Shown: positions 54,671-63,593, counted from the stretch's first letter. The stretch: 64,000 nt of DNA from CAWIUB01 sp963839175 (GCA_963839175.1 CAWIUB010000050.1:1-64000); one strand, 5' to 3'. The notes: a model not told the origin generated them from the letters alone. Translations and numbers: made by a program.

Positions 54671-54944
54671 TCACGCGGCGCGCACGGAGTTCTCGTATGC
54701 CAAAGCCCAGCGGACCTGTTGCGGCTTGAGATCGAAGGTCTGTGCCACTTCATCGACGCTCCAGCCCGATTCCGACTGTTCCCGCAATGCCTCGGTACTG
54801 ATGCCCCCGACCGCGGGACGGCCGAAGCGGACGTCCAGATCGATGCGGACGGGTGACGAGGGGTCGGCGTGCCGCCGCCAGCCGACGGCGATGCCGTGCG
54901 CCCACGTCACGCAATGTACGAACTCGTCCGACGCCGGGGTCTGA
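54671..54944 (-). pseudogene. DUF433 antitoxin, 3' part (interrupted by IS1380 copy 2)
   Basis: Minus strand: PASDEFVHCVTWAHGIAVG, then IDLDVRFGRPAVGGISTEAL and VDEVAQTFDLKPQQVRWALA, the DUF433 helix-turn-helix-like C-terminal domain. The reading frame runs into the IS1380 end. The 5' part lies beyond the element at 56659-56782. Joining the two at a single TCTGA target site gives an uninterrupted codon run (CTT CAG ACC CCG GCG). Confidence 0.75.
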
Positions 54945-56658
54945 CCCGAATCCACGATTAGCGGCGTCGGCTACGGCGTGTGAGATGGAGAAAGTGCCTG
55001 CCTTGTAAGGAGAATCGAGGTTGTCAAGGCCTTGGATTCACCGAGCAAGGAGGCACCTTCTTGGTTGCCAAGATACGCAAGCCGAAGCGGTTGGCCAAGC
55101 GGGTGCACATCGGCGCGCCGGATCCATCGCTGACCGCGGTCGCGGGCCTGGTCGCGGTGCGGGAGTTGACCGATCGGCTGGGTGTGATCGACGCGCTCGA
55201 TGCGGCGGTGGGGCCGGTCAAGACCCGCGCCAGGGGATGCGGCGCCGGGGCTCTGCTGGTCGGGATCGCGTCGGCGCAGCTGGCCGGTGAGGATTTCTTG
55301 GTCGGGCTGGACCGCCGACGTGCCGACGCCGCGGGACAGGCATTGAGTCCGGTGCCGGGGCTGGCGACGAGCACCGCGTGCGGGCTGGCGAGGCGTATCG
55401 AGGACCCAGCCTGGCGACGGGTCGAGGCTGGGATCGGTGCGGTGAACGAGCGGATGCTCGCGCTGCTGCCCGCGGCCCGGCGCCAGGCGTTGTGTCAGGG
55501 CGCGACGATCGATCTGGATGCCACCGACGTGGAGGTCTACGGCCGTCGCAAGCGTGGGGTGGCCTATAACTACCAGGGTCAGCGGTGCGGGCGCCCGCAC
55601 GTGGCGGGCTGGGCCGAGACCGGCACGGTGCTGGCCGCGGATCTGCTCGCCGGCGATCAAGACCCGCGTTCGCGCGCGAGCGCGCTGTTACGGCGGGCGG
55701 TAGCCGTCCTGCCTGCCGCGGTACGGCAAGCACCGCTATCGATGCGCGCCGACGCCGGCTACTTCGCCGGCGATCTGGCCCGTACCGCCCGCGAGCTGGA
55801 CGTCCGGTTCGCGATCGGCGCCAAACGCATCACCACCGTGTGGCGCGCCCTGGACGGGATCGGCGAATGCGACTGGACCGACGCGAGAGACATGCCCGGC
55901 GCGCAGGTCGCCGTGTCGAACTACAAACCTGCCGACTGGCCCGAGGGCACGTCGATGCTGATCCGCAGGGTCGCGCTGGACGCCGCCGACATCTCGACCG
56001 ATCCACGGGCACGGCGCCGGCGTACCATCCCCAAAGATCAACTGCAACTGGCCCTGGACGGGCAAGTCAGCACCGTCTACGGCTACAGCTTCATCCTCAC
56101 CGATCTCGACGTGTCCACCGGCACGAAGGCTGTTTCGGTCGAGTACTGGTACCGGCACCGCACCGAGATCGAGGACCGTTTCCGCGACAGCAAACACGGC
56201 ACCGCGCTGCGCCACCTGCCCTCCGGCCACCCCGAGATCAACACCGCATGGATGTGGGGCGCGCTACTAGCCACGAGCCTGGCCGGCTGGCTGCACCAAC
56301 TCACCGCCACCAGCGACGGCCACGGCCAGCTGGCCGGCTGGGGGACCCGCGGCGGCAAAGCCATGATCGCCACCCTGCGGCGCCGGCTGATCCGCGTCCC
56401 TGCCCGGCTGGTCACCCACGCTGGCGGACTCCTCCTGCGCCCGCCGCCCGGATACAGCCTGCTCGCCGAGATCCTCGCCCGCCTGCGCGCCCTACCCACC
56501 CTGACCTGATCACCCCGGCCCCGCGCCGCCGACCACCCGGAGACCCGCCACCCGAGGCGCCACTCGGGCCACCAACCTGCCCAGAACCCGAAACACCACC
56601 CAGAAAGATCAACAACCAGCACGGAAGATCAACTCAGCGGCCTATCCGTGGAATCGGG
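54945..56658 (+). mobile_element. IS1380-family element, copy 2
   Basis: This has the same 1714-bp length and ends as copy 1 (51093-52806) and is directly repeated. It is flanked by TCTGA at 54940-54944 and 56659-56663, a different target site from copy 1, so it is an independent insertion. It interrupts the DUF433 antitoxin gene. Confidence 0.92.
55061..56509 (+). CDS. IS1380-family transposase, copy 2
   Basis: This is a 482-residue transposase identical to copy 1 except for one Ala-to-Thr change (GTAL instead of GAAL, base 56201). The TTG start at 55061 has the same AAGGAGG context. Catalytic motifs DATDVEVYG, RADAGYF and EDRFRDSKHG are intact. Confidence 0.93.
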   Translation: MVAKIRKPKRLAKRVHIGAPDPSLTAVAGLVAVRELTDRLGVIDALDAAVGPVKTRARGCGAGALLVGIASAQLAGEDFLVGLDRRRADAAGQALSPVPGLATSTACGLARRIEDPAWRRVEAGIGAVNERMLALLPAARRQALCQGATIDLDATDVEVYGRRKRGVAYNYQGQRCGRPHVAGWAETGTVLAADLLAGDQDPRSRASALLRRAVAVLPAAVRQAPLSMRADAGYFAGDLARTARELDVRFAIGAKRITTVWRALDGIGECDWTDARDMPGAQVAVSNYKPADWPEGTSMLIRRVALDAADISTDPRARRRRTIPKDQLQLALDGQVSTVYGYSFILTDLDVSTGTKAVSVEYWYRHRTEIEDRFRDSKHGTALRHLPSGHPEINTAWMWGALLATSLAGWLHQLTATSDGHGQLAGWGTRGGKAMIATLRRRLIRVPARLVTHAGGLLLRPPPGYSLLAEILARLRALPTLT

Positions 56659-56782
56659 TCTGAAGCAGTTGGCCACTCGCGAACAACCGGTAACCAACGA
56701 TGTTCGAACCGTGCGAATGCCTGCCCATGTGAAGGCGACGCACCAGCCGCGAAGCCGCCGGGGGGGTGTCCGAGTGGCGCAT
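56659..56782 (-). pseudogene. DUF433 antitoxin, 5' part
   Basis: Minus strand from ATG 56782: MRHSDTPPAASRLVRRL then HGSNIVGYRLFASGQLLQ up to the IS boundary, in the frame that continues into 54944. The true N-terminus of the original gene is uncertain because the FAD oxidase leader overlaps it. Confidence 0.5.
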
Positions 56783-56824
56783 GAGGCGATAACGTCCGGG
56801 TGGGTCTGCACTCGAAGGGGGAAA

Positions 56825-58192
56825 ATGATGGCTGCCGTCCCAGATTCTGCTGTCCGCGATCTCTCGACACGCTTCTCCGGGGACCTGGTTAGGCCCGGCG
56901 ACGCGGGCTATGACGAGGCTCGCACGATCTTCAACGGCATGATCGACCGCCGGCCTGCGTTGATCGCCCGCGCCCGAAGCGCGGAGGACATCGCCGAGGC
57001 GGTCAAGTTCACGGCAGCGGAGGGGCTTCCGCTGGCGGTCCGCGGCGGCGGCCATAACGTCGCCGGGTACTCGATGATCGACGGTGCCGTCGTGGCCGAC
57101 TGCTCGCTGATGACGGACGTGCACGTCGATCCCGATGCCATGACCATCGTGGCCGGGCCCGGATGCAAATGGAAGCACGTCGACCCGGCCGCCGGAGCGC
57201 ACGGTCTGGGAACGGTGGGCGGGACGATATCGGGCACGGGTGTGGCCGGATTCACCCTCAACGGCGGCCTCGGGTACCTGTCGAGGCTCCACGGGCTGGC
57301 CTGCGACAACGTGGTGGACACCCAGGTGGTGCTCGCGAGCGGCGACATCGTGCGCGCGAAAGAGAGCGAGAATCCGGACCTGTTCTGGGCGATCCGTGGC
57401 GGGGGCGGGAACTTCGGCGTGGTCACGTCGTTCACGTTCCGGGCGCACCAGGTCCCAAACGTCACCTTCGCCGCCTACCTGTGGCCGGCCTCGGAGTGCG
57501 TGGACGTCATGCGCCTGTACCGGGACTACCTCCCGACGGCTCCGCCCGAGGCCTTGGCCATCTCGATGTACGCGTCGGCTCCGCCGCTGCCGTTCGTCCC
57601 GGCGGAGATAGTGGGATCGGACGTAGTCCTCGTCGGCGTCGTGTTCTTCGGCACGCCCGAGCAGGCGCAGCCTGTGTTGCGGCCCTTTGTCGACCGGTCT
57701 CCGGCCGCGTCCGCGGCGATGCCGCTCCCCTATCCGGTCATGCAGACCATGCTCGACGAAAGTGCGCCGGACGGCATCCGCAACTACTGGCGTTCGGCCT
57801 ACATGGATACTCCGCCGGACGAGGCGCTGGAAGCCATCGCTGCGGCGGGACCGAATAAGGGCAGCCCGCTGACGATGATCCAGCTGATCAACGCCGGGCC
57901 GATGCCCGAGGTGGATAACGCATTCCCCAACCGAGAGTTCCCGTTCCTGTATCACGTGATCTCGGAGTGGACCGACCCGGCAGAGGACGAGCAGCACATC
58001 GCGTGGAGCAGGGGTCTGTCCCAGGATCTGGCGCCGTATTCAAGCGAGCGCGGATACCTGAACTTCGTTGGCGATGCCGACGCGGATCGGGTCCGGCTCA
58101 CATTCGGCGACAAATATGCTCGCCTGGTCGAACTGAAGCGCAAGTACGACCCCACGAACCTGTTCCGGCACAATCAGAACATTGCCCCGTAG
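56825..58192 (+). CDS. FAD-linked (berberine-bridge-like) oxidoreductase, second copy
   Basis: This 455-residue protein starts at ATG 56825 after GGGGGA. It has the PCMH FAD-binding domain with LAVRGGGHNVAGYSMIDGA, VAGFTLNGGLGYLSRLHGLA and ENPDLFWAIRGGGGNFGVVT, and the C-terminal YDPTNLFRHNQNIAP. The His in GGGHNVAG is the covalent FAD site; the nearby Cys of bicovalent enzymes is not evident. The family and architecture match 44403-45812, but the sequences differ clearly, so it is a paralogue rather than a recent copy. Confidence 0.92.
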   Translation: MMAAVPDSAVRDLSTRFSGDLVRPGDAGYDEARTIFNGMIDRRPALIARARSAEDIAEAVKFTAAEGLPLAVRGGGHNVAGYSMIDGAVVADCSLMTDVHVDPDAMTIVAGPGCKWKHVDPAAGAHGLGTVGGTISGTGVAGFTLNGGLGYLSRLHGLACDNVVDTQVVLASGDIVRAKESENPDLFWAIRGGGGNFGVVTSFTFRAHQVPNVTFAAYLWPASECVDVMRLYRDYLPTAPPEALAISMYASAPPLPFVPAEIVGSDVVLVGVVFFGTPEQAQPVLRPFVDRSPAASAAMPLPYPVMQTMLDESAPDGIRNYWRSAYMDTPPDEALEAIAAAGPNKGSPLTMIQLINAGPMPEVDNAFPNREFPFLYHVISEWTDPAEDEQHIAWSRGLSQDLAPYSSERGYLNFVGDADADRVRLTFGDKYARLVELKRKYDPTNLFRHNQNIAP

Positions 58193-58210
58193 CAGCCCGC
58201 TTCGAAATCC

Positions 58211-58480
58211 TTTGGCCACTCCTCAGGCGGCGCGCTCGTCCTCGCGGCCGCGGCGCGCGGCGTGCCCACCGGAGGCGTGGTCGCCTACGAGCCGCCTTAC
58301 ACCCGCGGCGCGAACGCCGCGGTCGCCGACGAACTGGACGCCCTGGTCGCCGAGGGGCGACGCAGCGAGGCCTGTCAACGCTTCCTGTCCCTGTTCACCC
58401 CACCGCAGATCATCGACCAGATGACGTCCGCGCGATCCGGGCATCAAGGCCACCGTGTCGACACTCGTCGACGAAGCTGA
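58211..58480 (+). pseudogene. Alpha/beta-hydrolase fragment
   Basis: The plus strand begins inside the gene at the nucleophile elbow (FGHSSGGALVLAAAARGV), followed by VAYEPPYTRGANAAVADEL and SEACQRFLSLFTPPQIID. The preceding half is missing and the frame breaks before the end. It starts immediately after the FAD oxidase stop. Confidence 0.65.
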
Positions 58481-58628
58481 CGTCGATCGCACCGCAGCAT
58501 GTCTGCTCGACCTCACCGCGCTCAAAAATCCGCGGCCTTGATCGCGAATCGACGTCCGCACTCGACCCGGGCCCCCGACCGAGTACCCTCGCGCGCGGTG
58601 GGGTTCGGTGTCATTCCGGCCGCACGCG

Positions 58629-59414
58629 TCACTCGCTGTCGTACTCGTCGTGGCGACGGAACCAGTTGAGAGGGTCGTCGTCGGTGCGGGCCTCGTTGCG
58701 ACCGCGCGGTGCCCGGTCGAGCCACTGGTACATGCCCCACAGACCGTCCAGCCCACGCGCGTAGGCCGAGTAGGTGTGGTAGACGACGCCGTCGTCGAGC
58801 ACGAACGCGCTCATGCCGGGAGCCTCCTGTGTATAGGTCGCCCAGTCCGTGCCGGTCGTGGCTGCCCACGCGGCCAGTGGCCCCTCGTCGTCGGCCTCCG
58901 CAGCCGACCTCAAGTCAAACGCGCGGAAGTTGTACTCGCCGACTCCCGACTCCTGCTGCTCCTCGCTGTAGCCGACCTGGAAGTGGTGGTTGAAGTCGCT
59001 GCCGTATGAGGACGCCCACGGAAAGCTCCAGCCCATCCGCTGCCTGTACGCCTGCAGCTTCGCCAGCGGAGCCCGCGACACCGCCCAGAACATCACGTCA
59101 TGGCTGGCCAGGTGGACGACGAACCCGTTGAAGCCGTCCGCGATCGCCGAGCAGGCCGGGCAGCCGGCCGTGTACTCGGGTCCGAACATGAAGTGATAGA
59201 CGAGCAGTTGCGAGCGCCCGCTGAACAGATCCGTGAGGGAGGCTGGGCCCTGGTCGGTGTCGAAGACGTACTCCTTGTCGATTCGAACCCAGGGCAGCTC
59301 CTGCCGCTGCCGGGCCAGTTCGTCGCTGCGCCGCGTCACCGCCTTCTCCGCCTCGAGCAGCTCCAGTCGGGCGGCAAGCCATTCTTCGCGTGTTCCAGTC
59401 TTGTGATCGGTCAT
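58629..59414 (-). CDS. DUF899 family thioredoxin-like protein
   Basis: This 261-residue protein starts at ATG 59414 after GGAGA. DUF899 features are LPWVRIDKEYVFDTDQGP, LLVYHFMFGPEYTAGCPACS (a redox-type CPAC) and FWAVSRAPLAKLQAYRQRMG. It ends with GMYQWLDRAPRGRNE. The family has a thioredoxin-like fold of unknown role. It follows the DUF2182 gene on the same strand and ends the SRPBCC/ArsR operon. Confidence 0.88.
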   Translation of the reverse strand: MTDHKTGTREEWLAARLELLEAEKAVTRRSDELARQRQELPWVRIDKEYVFDTDQGPASLTDLFSGRSQLLVYHFMFGPEYTAGCPACSAIADGFNGFVVHLASHDVMFWAVSRAPLAKLQAYRQRMGWSFPWASSYGSDFNHHFQVGYSEEQQESGVGEYNFRAFDLRSAAEADDEGPLAAWAATTGTDWATYTQEAPGMSAFVLDDGVVYHTYSAYARGLDGLWGMYQWLDRAPRGRNEARTDDDPLNWFRRHDEYDSE

Positions 59415-59434
59415 TGATTGTCTCCTTCGTGTCG

Positions 59435-60229
59435 TTACATCGGTGGTGTGAGCCCGGGAACCGGCGAGGGCGCGATGATGATCAGGACGCCGAGGCCGAC
59501 GATCGCCAACGCCAGCGGCATATCGAGGGCTGCTTTCGGGGGAAGGAGCTTCTGCGCGAACACGAGCACGGCGATCACAGCCATCCAAGTGACGCTCATG
59601 ACGCCCAGCGCCACCAGCATCAGCATCAGCCCAATGCTCGAGCCGACGCAGCACAGCCCGAACTCGAATCCGGAGCGGACGCTCTTGCGGCAGCGCCGGC
59701 GGAAGTACCGCTTGAGCGGTGTGACCTCGTAGACCCCTGCCGCGATCACAACCGCGCCGGCGGCGGCGGACCCATGCGGCCGGTACACCACGTACACCGC
59801 AGCGCCCGCGAGCGCCCAGACAGCAAGGTAGGTCCCGACGAACAGCGGTACGGCGCGCATGCGACCGATGCGAGCGTGTCTGACGACTGCCGGGGCCGCG
59901 CCCGGCAGCATCATCGCCGCCATCATCGACACCCACACGGCGACGAAGAACCTGAACGAGCCGAGCTCGGTCGCCACGCCCATGTCCATCCCGTTCATCT
60001 GCCGGACGGCGACGGCCCACGATGCGGCCGCGAGCCCGAGCGTCGCCGTCAGCGCGGTGGCCGCAGGGGCCGTGCTGCCGCTCGTCATCGCGGCGGGGCG
60101 TGGAGCTGGCGCCGGGTCCGTCCGGTGCCGGGTTGCGACGGTGTAGCCCTCGATCTCTTTCGACCCGTCGAACGCTTCCGTCGGGTTCCGGTCCACGGCG
60201 AAATCGGAGGTGTCTCGGTGGTCAGCCAT
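59435..60229 (-). CDS. DUF2182 membrane protein
   Basis: This 264-residue protein has a soluble N-terminal stretch of about 50 residues, then five to six helices carrying the DUF2182 signatures VSMMAAMMLPGAAP and VYEVTPLKRYFRRRCR, and a final hydrophobic helix. DUF2182 proteins often accompany DUF1326 proteins; here that partner is absent. ATG 60229 follows GAGGA and overlaps the ArsR gene. The N-terminal extension (FAVDRNPTEAFDGSKEIEG) is unusual. Confidence 0.82.
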   Translation of the reverse strand: MADHRDTSDFAVDRNPTEAFDGSKEIEGYTVATRHRTDPAPAPRPAAMTSGSTAPAATALTATLGLAAASWAVAVRQMNGMDMGVATELGSFRFFVAVWVSMMAAMMLPGAAPAVVRHARIGRMRAVPLFVGTYLAVWALAGAAVYVVYRPHGSAAAGAVVIAAGVYEVTPLKRYFRRRCRKSVRSGFEFGLCCVGSSIGLMLMLVALGVMSVTWMAVIAVLVFAQKLLPPKAALDMPLALAIVGLGVLIIIAPSPVPGLTPPM

Positions 60230-60605
60230 GATGTCCTCGGGCTTCCGCAAGTGGAGTTGTGGTGGGCTCGCGAGCAGAGCGGTCGAGGTGCTGCGTCAAC
60301 GCCTCGAGCGGGCGGTCCCAGTCGCGCGCCAGCGCGGCGAGGAACTGCTGTGCCACCTGCATCGGCGCCGAACGCAGCCGGTACCGCACCCGGCGCCGCT
60401 CGCCGTGTTCGGGTGTCACCAGGCCGGCCTCGGCCAGCAGGGCCAGCTGCTTGGCGATTGCCTGTCGCGTGATCGGCAGACGATCGGCCAGGTCGGTGGC
60501 CGTCGCCGGGCCCCCGGAGGCCAGCGCGGCCAGGATGGCGCGGCGGGTCGGGTCGGCCAGCGCATTGAAGACCTGCTCGGCGATCGCCTCGATATCAGGC
60601 GGCAT
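60222..60605 (-). CDS. ArsR-family transcriptional regulator
   Basis: This 127-residue winged-helix repressor reads FNALADPTRRAILAALASGG, ATDLADRLPITRQAIAKQL and RRRVRYRLRS. No metal-binding cysteine pair is seen, so it is the type paired with SRPBCC proteins. It overlaps the end of the upstream SRPBCC gene (60595) and the start of the DUF2182 gene, so the operon is coupled. The operators at 61045-61085 lie ahead of the first gene. Confidence 0.9.
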   Translation of the reverse strand: MPPDIEAIAEQVFNALADPTRRAILAALASGGPATATDLADRLPITRQAIAKQLALLAEAGLVTPEHGERRRVRYRLRSAPMQVAQQFLAALARDWDRPLEALTQHLDRSAREPTTTPLAEARGHHG

Positions 60606-61026
60606 CGAGGTAGCTGACCAGTTCGCCCAGCTCGCTCGCCCAACCCTTGGTGTTGCCGTCGTACGCCGTGCGGTAGGCGTCCTCGGGCAGCTGGGCGAAA
60701 CCGCTCTCGACCACCGTTAGCCGCGTGTCCCCACCGACCGGTTCGAGCGTGAACTCGACATAGGTTCGCCGCGGATCGTCCGCGGGCAGCCCGTAGATGT
60801 GCCAGGTGAACCCAAACACCGTCGGCTCCTCCACCCGTTCCACCCGCATGTTGGCCGTGAATCCGTCCGTCCAGCTCATCCGGGCCGACCCACCCGGGCG
60901 CAGGTCGATCGCCGCCTCGTCGCCGAACCAGGCGGCCAGCCCCTCGGCCGTGGTCAGCGCCGCCCACACCTTGCCCGGCGGGTGAGCGAGATCGACGGTC
61001 CGCTCGATGCGATCAGGAAAACCCAT
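60595..61026 (-). CDS. SRPBCC (AHSA1-like) protein
   Basis: This 143-residue protein is the AHSA1/START-like fold paired with ArsR regulators: ERTVDLAHPPGKVWAALTTA, WFGDEAAIDLRPGGSARMSW and FTLEPVGGDTRLTVVESGF. It should bind a hydrophobic ligand or act as a co-factor of the regulated pathway. ATG 61026 begins it; it is the first gene of the operon. Confidence 0.9.
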   Translation of the reverse strand: MGFPDRIERTVDLAHPPGKVWAALTTAEGLAAWFGDEAAIDLRPGGSARMSWTDGFTANMRVERVEEPTVFGFTWHIYGLPADDPRRTYVEFTLEPVGGDTRLTVVESGFAQLPEDAYRTAYDGNTKGWASELGELVSYLDAA

Positions 61027-61044
61027 GACGACCTCCAGGGAGTA

Positions 61045-61060
61045 GCAACTGATCGGTTGC
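61045..61060. promoter_or_regulatory. ArsR operator A
   Basis: GCAACTGATCGGTTGC is a dyad with arms GCAAC and GTTGC just downstream of the -10 box. It extends to a 7-bp arm palindrome (61043-61062). Confidence 0.65.
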
Positions 61061-61061
61061 T

Positions 61062-61090
61062 ACCATATTGCAACTGACTGGTTGCGTCAA
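61062..61090 (-). promoter_or_regulatory. Promoter of the SRPBCC/ArsR operon
   Basis: On the minus strand TTGACG (61090-61085) and TATGGT (61067-61062) are spaced by 17 bases and point to the SRPBCC start at 61026. Confidence 0.65.
61070..61085. promoter_or_regulatory. ArsR operator B
   Basis: GCAACTGACTGGTTGC repeats operator A 25 bp upstream, in the spacer between the -35 and -10 boxes. Confidence 0.65.
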
Positions 61091-61222
61091 CAGCCCAGCT
61101 CGACAGGCGCTTGTGCTCGTGCGTGGGTATCTCTGACGCTGTCGGCGGCGTCGGCGACAATCGCGCGTCCTTCGAATAGTGAGGAGGTGGGATCACGCAC
61201 TGACGGCGCACCGCAGCCCAGA

Positions 61223-62208
61223 TCAGTCTGGGATCGCCAACAGGATGCGGTGGCGGGCACCGGCGTCGACGCGGTCGTGAGCCTCTGCTGCGTGCTCGAG
61301 GGGCAGCGCGGCCCGGCCCCGATGGCGATGGACAATGCACCGTCGCGCGCGGCTGCGGTCAGGTCCGCTGCGGCCTGCTGCTTCGCGACGCGCGGGAAGT
61401 CGTCGCTTCCGAGCAGACGGATGGTCACGTTGTCGAACAACATGGGCCAGAACGGGAAGTCGGGGCGGTCCTGCCGGCTCGCGTAGGCGGCGATGACCGT
61501 CTGGTTCTTGGCCACGGCGGCGTCGAGGTCGACGTTGTCGGAGAACGCGACCTCGACGATGCGGTCGACACCGCCGGGCGCGTGGGCCCGGATGGCGCCG
61601 GCCGGATCGGGTTGATCGAGGGCGACGGCGTGCGCGACGGCCGAGCCGATCACCCGTTCCAGATCGCCGCGCTGCCGCACTGTGCCGATGACGGTCGCGC
61701 CGCCCCAATGCGCGAGCTGCGCGGCCAGTGCCCCGACACCGCCAAGCACTCCCTGTACCAGGACGGTCATGCCAGCGACCGGGCCGTCGGCGAAAACCGC
61801 CCGGTGGGCAGTGATCCCCGGGATACCCAGACATGCGCCGACGTCGTCGCTGACGCCGTCGGGCAGCTCGACCGCCTGCTGTGCGGGGACCACCGCCAGT
61901 TGCGCGGCTGTGCCGAACGGCCGGTAGGACTGGGCGCCGAACACCCACACCCGCTGGCCGACCGTGCCCGGGTCGACACCCTCGCCGACCGAGTCGACCA
62001 CTCCGGCCCCGTCGCTGTGCGGGATGACCCGCGGGAACGGCATCGCAGACCCCAACCAGCCGCGGCGCTTTTTCGTGTCGCCGGGATTCACCCCCGAGCG
62101 CGTGACCCGGACACGGACCTCGCCCGGACCCGGCTCGGGTGCCGGCAGCTCGCCGACCTGAAGCACCTCACCCGCAGGACCTTGCCGCTCATACCAGACT
62201 GCGCGCAC
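61223..62208 (-). pseudogene. Zinc-less MDR quinone reductase, frameshifted near the C-terminus
   Basis: The frame starts at ATG 62208. It is a medium-chain dehydrogenase/reductase of the NADPH:quinone type: LPAPEPGPGEVRVRVTRSG, NPGDTKKRRGW, the nucleotide-binding TVLVQGVLGGVGALAAQLA and VDRIVEVAFSDNVDLDAAV. Near 61310 the frame changes; the second frame gives ALPLEHAAEAHDRVDAGARH and the stop at 61223, the normal C-terminus. One indel in GGGGCCGGGCCGCG explains it. No zinc ligands of alcohol dehydrogenases are evident. Confidence 0.85.
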
Positions 62209-62394
62209 AGATTCCTACCCTTCTCTACCTTCCGGATCGGTGGTCGATGCCTGAGTGCAGCACCCGGGCAGCTCTGGCTCGACGATGAAATGTTCGCCTC
62301 GGTCTCCCTTGTTCGCGGACCCACGACGCGGGATCTGACGCCTCGCTTGCCATCGTTGCCGGTAGCGGACGGGACCGGGGTACAAGTTGGCCGT

Positions 62395-63162
62395 TTAGGC
62401 GAGCGCGCGTCCACCATCAACGACGATCCGCTGGCCGGTCAGAAAACCGGCGCCTTCGGACGCGAGGAAGCTAACGGTGTGGGCGAGGTCGTCCGGGGTG
62501 CCGAGTCTGCCCATGGGCACCGAGGCCAGGTAAGTGTCTTTCGTCGCGTCCGATACGTCGGCGTGCCGCTCGACGGGGATAAACCCGGGAGCGACGGTGT
62601 TGACGGTTATGCCCCAGGGTGCCAGTTCACGCGCCCAAGCCAAAGTGAGGCCGATCTGAGCGGCCTTCGCGGTGGCGTAGGCCGATCGCCCGGGCGGTGG
62701 GCGATGAGCAACTTCGGAGTCGATGTTGATGATGCGGCCGAACCGCCTGGCTCGCATCCCGTCGACCGCAGCGCGGGCAAGCAGCACTGGACTTTTCACG
62801 AAGTACGTCAGCTGGTCCAGATGTTCCTGCCAGCCGACGTCCATGAACGGTGCCTCGGGCTGAGGACCGGTGGCATTCAGGACCAGGATGTCGACCGGAC
62901 CAAGCTGGGCAGAAACCGCGTCCAACAGCCCGGCTACTTCCGCCTCCATCGTGACGTCCGCTACAAAGGCCTCCGCCCGACCACCGCGAACCCGGATCGC
63001 CGCGGCGACCGCGCTTGCCGCGGCATCACCCGAGGCTGAGTTGACCGCAACGCAGATGCCATCACTCGCCAGACGCTCCGCAATGGCCCTACCCAAACCA
63101 CGTGAACTACCCGTGACAAGCGCCACCCGCGATCGACCGTTCGAATGACGCGCCTCAGACAC
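62395..63162 (-). CDS. Short-chain dehydrogenase/reductase
   Basis: This SDR enzyme of about 255 residues has VTGSSRGLGRAIAERL (NAD(P)-binding TGxxxGxG), VLNATGPQPEAP (NAG-like region), the catalytic Ser in INIDSEVA, and Y-x-x-x-K in SAYATAKAAQIG. TVAPGFIPV and the C-terminal GAGFLTGQRIVVDGGRALA complete it. The GTG at 63162 follows AGGAG. It lies upstream of and codirectional with the quinone reductase gene, so the two may be an operon. Substrate unknown. Confidence 0.9.
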   Translation of the reverse strand: MSEARHSNGRSRVALVTGSSRGLGRAIAERLASDGICVAVNSASGDAAASAVAAAIRVRGGRAEAFVADVTMEAEVAGLLDAVSAQLGPVDILVLNATGPQPEAPFMDVGWQEHLDQLTYFVKSPVLLARAAVDGMRARRFGRIINIDSEVAHRPPPGRSAYATAKAAQIGLTLAWARELAPWGITVNTVAPGFIPVERHADVSDATKDTYLASVPMGRLGTPDDLAHTVSFLASEGAGFLTGQRIVVDGGRALA

Positions 63163-63332
63163 GTGCTTCGCTCCTCTCCCCTTCAGTCGCACACAGAACC
63201 CGAAATTTGGCCTGCGTTCGGGATCGTCCTATGTCCTACATCAGGACACCGCGCACACGCCATCGGCAGACCAGCCAGGAATCGAACAACGCCAACGGAT
63301 AGTGACGGGTCTGCCGAACTACACACAACCAC

Positions 63333-63593
63333 CTACCCCGCTGACTGAAGCGACAGCATCGTCAGCGGTGCGCCGGTGGCCCGGGCGTTGAACGCGGTCA
63401 GGTACAGCCCGACGTGTTCGCGGGTGTCCGGCAGCGCAGCACCTGCCCGGCATCGCGGCGGGCCTTGGTCAACATCGCCCCGGCGTAACGCCACCCGCGG
63501 ATGTGACCGGGCCAACCTGTACGAGGGCCTCGCGCAGATTCCCGTGGTGGTAGACGCGCGCGTCGCCGGCGTGGTCGGGCGCTCCAGGAACCA
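63333..63593 (-). pseudogene. TetR-family repressor remnant
   Basis: The minus strand from ATG 63593 encodes the TetR entry helix (DARVYHHGNLREALVQVG). The helix-turn-helix and ligand domain are missing. The remainder is a different short fragment (VGLYLTAFNARATGAPLTML) ending at 63333. It is divergent from the MFS gene at 63675, whose operator is intact. Confidence 0.6.

Noticed and set aside
51093..56658. Composite transposon formed by the two IS1380 copies
   Set aside because: The flanking duplications differ (TCAGA versus TCTGA), so each copy moved independently.
56642..57997. 451-codon minus-strand frame
   Set aside because: Antisense to the FAD oxidase, except for its last part (56782-56659), which belongs to the interrupted antitoxin.
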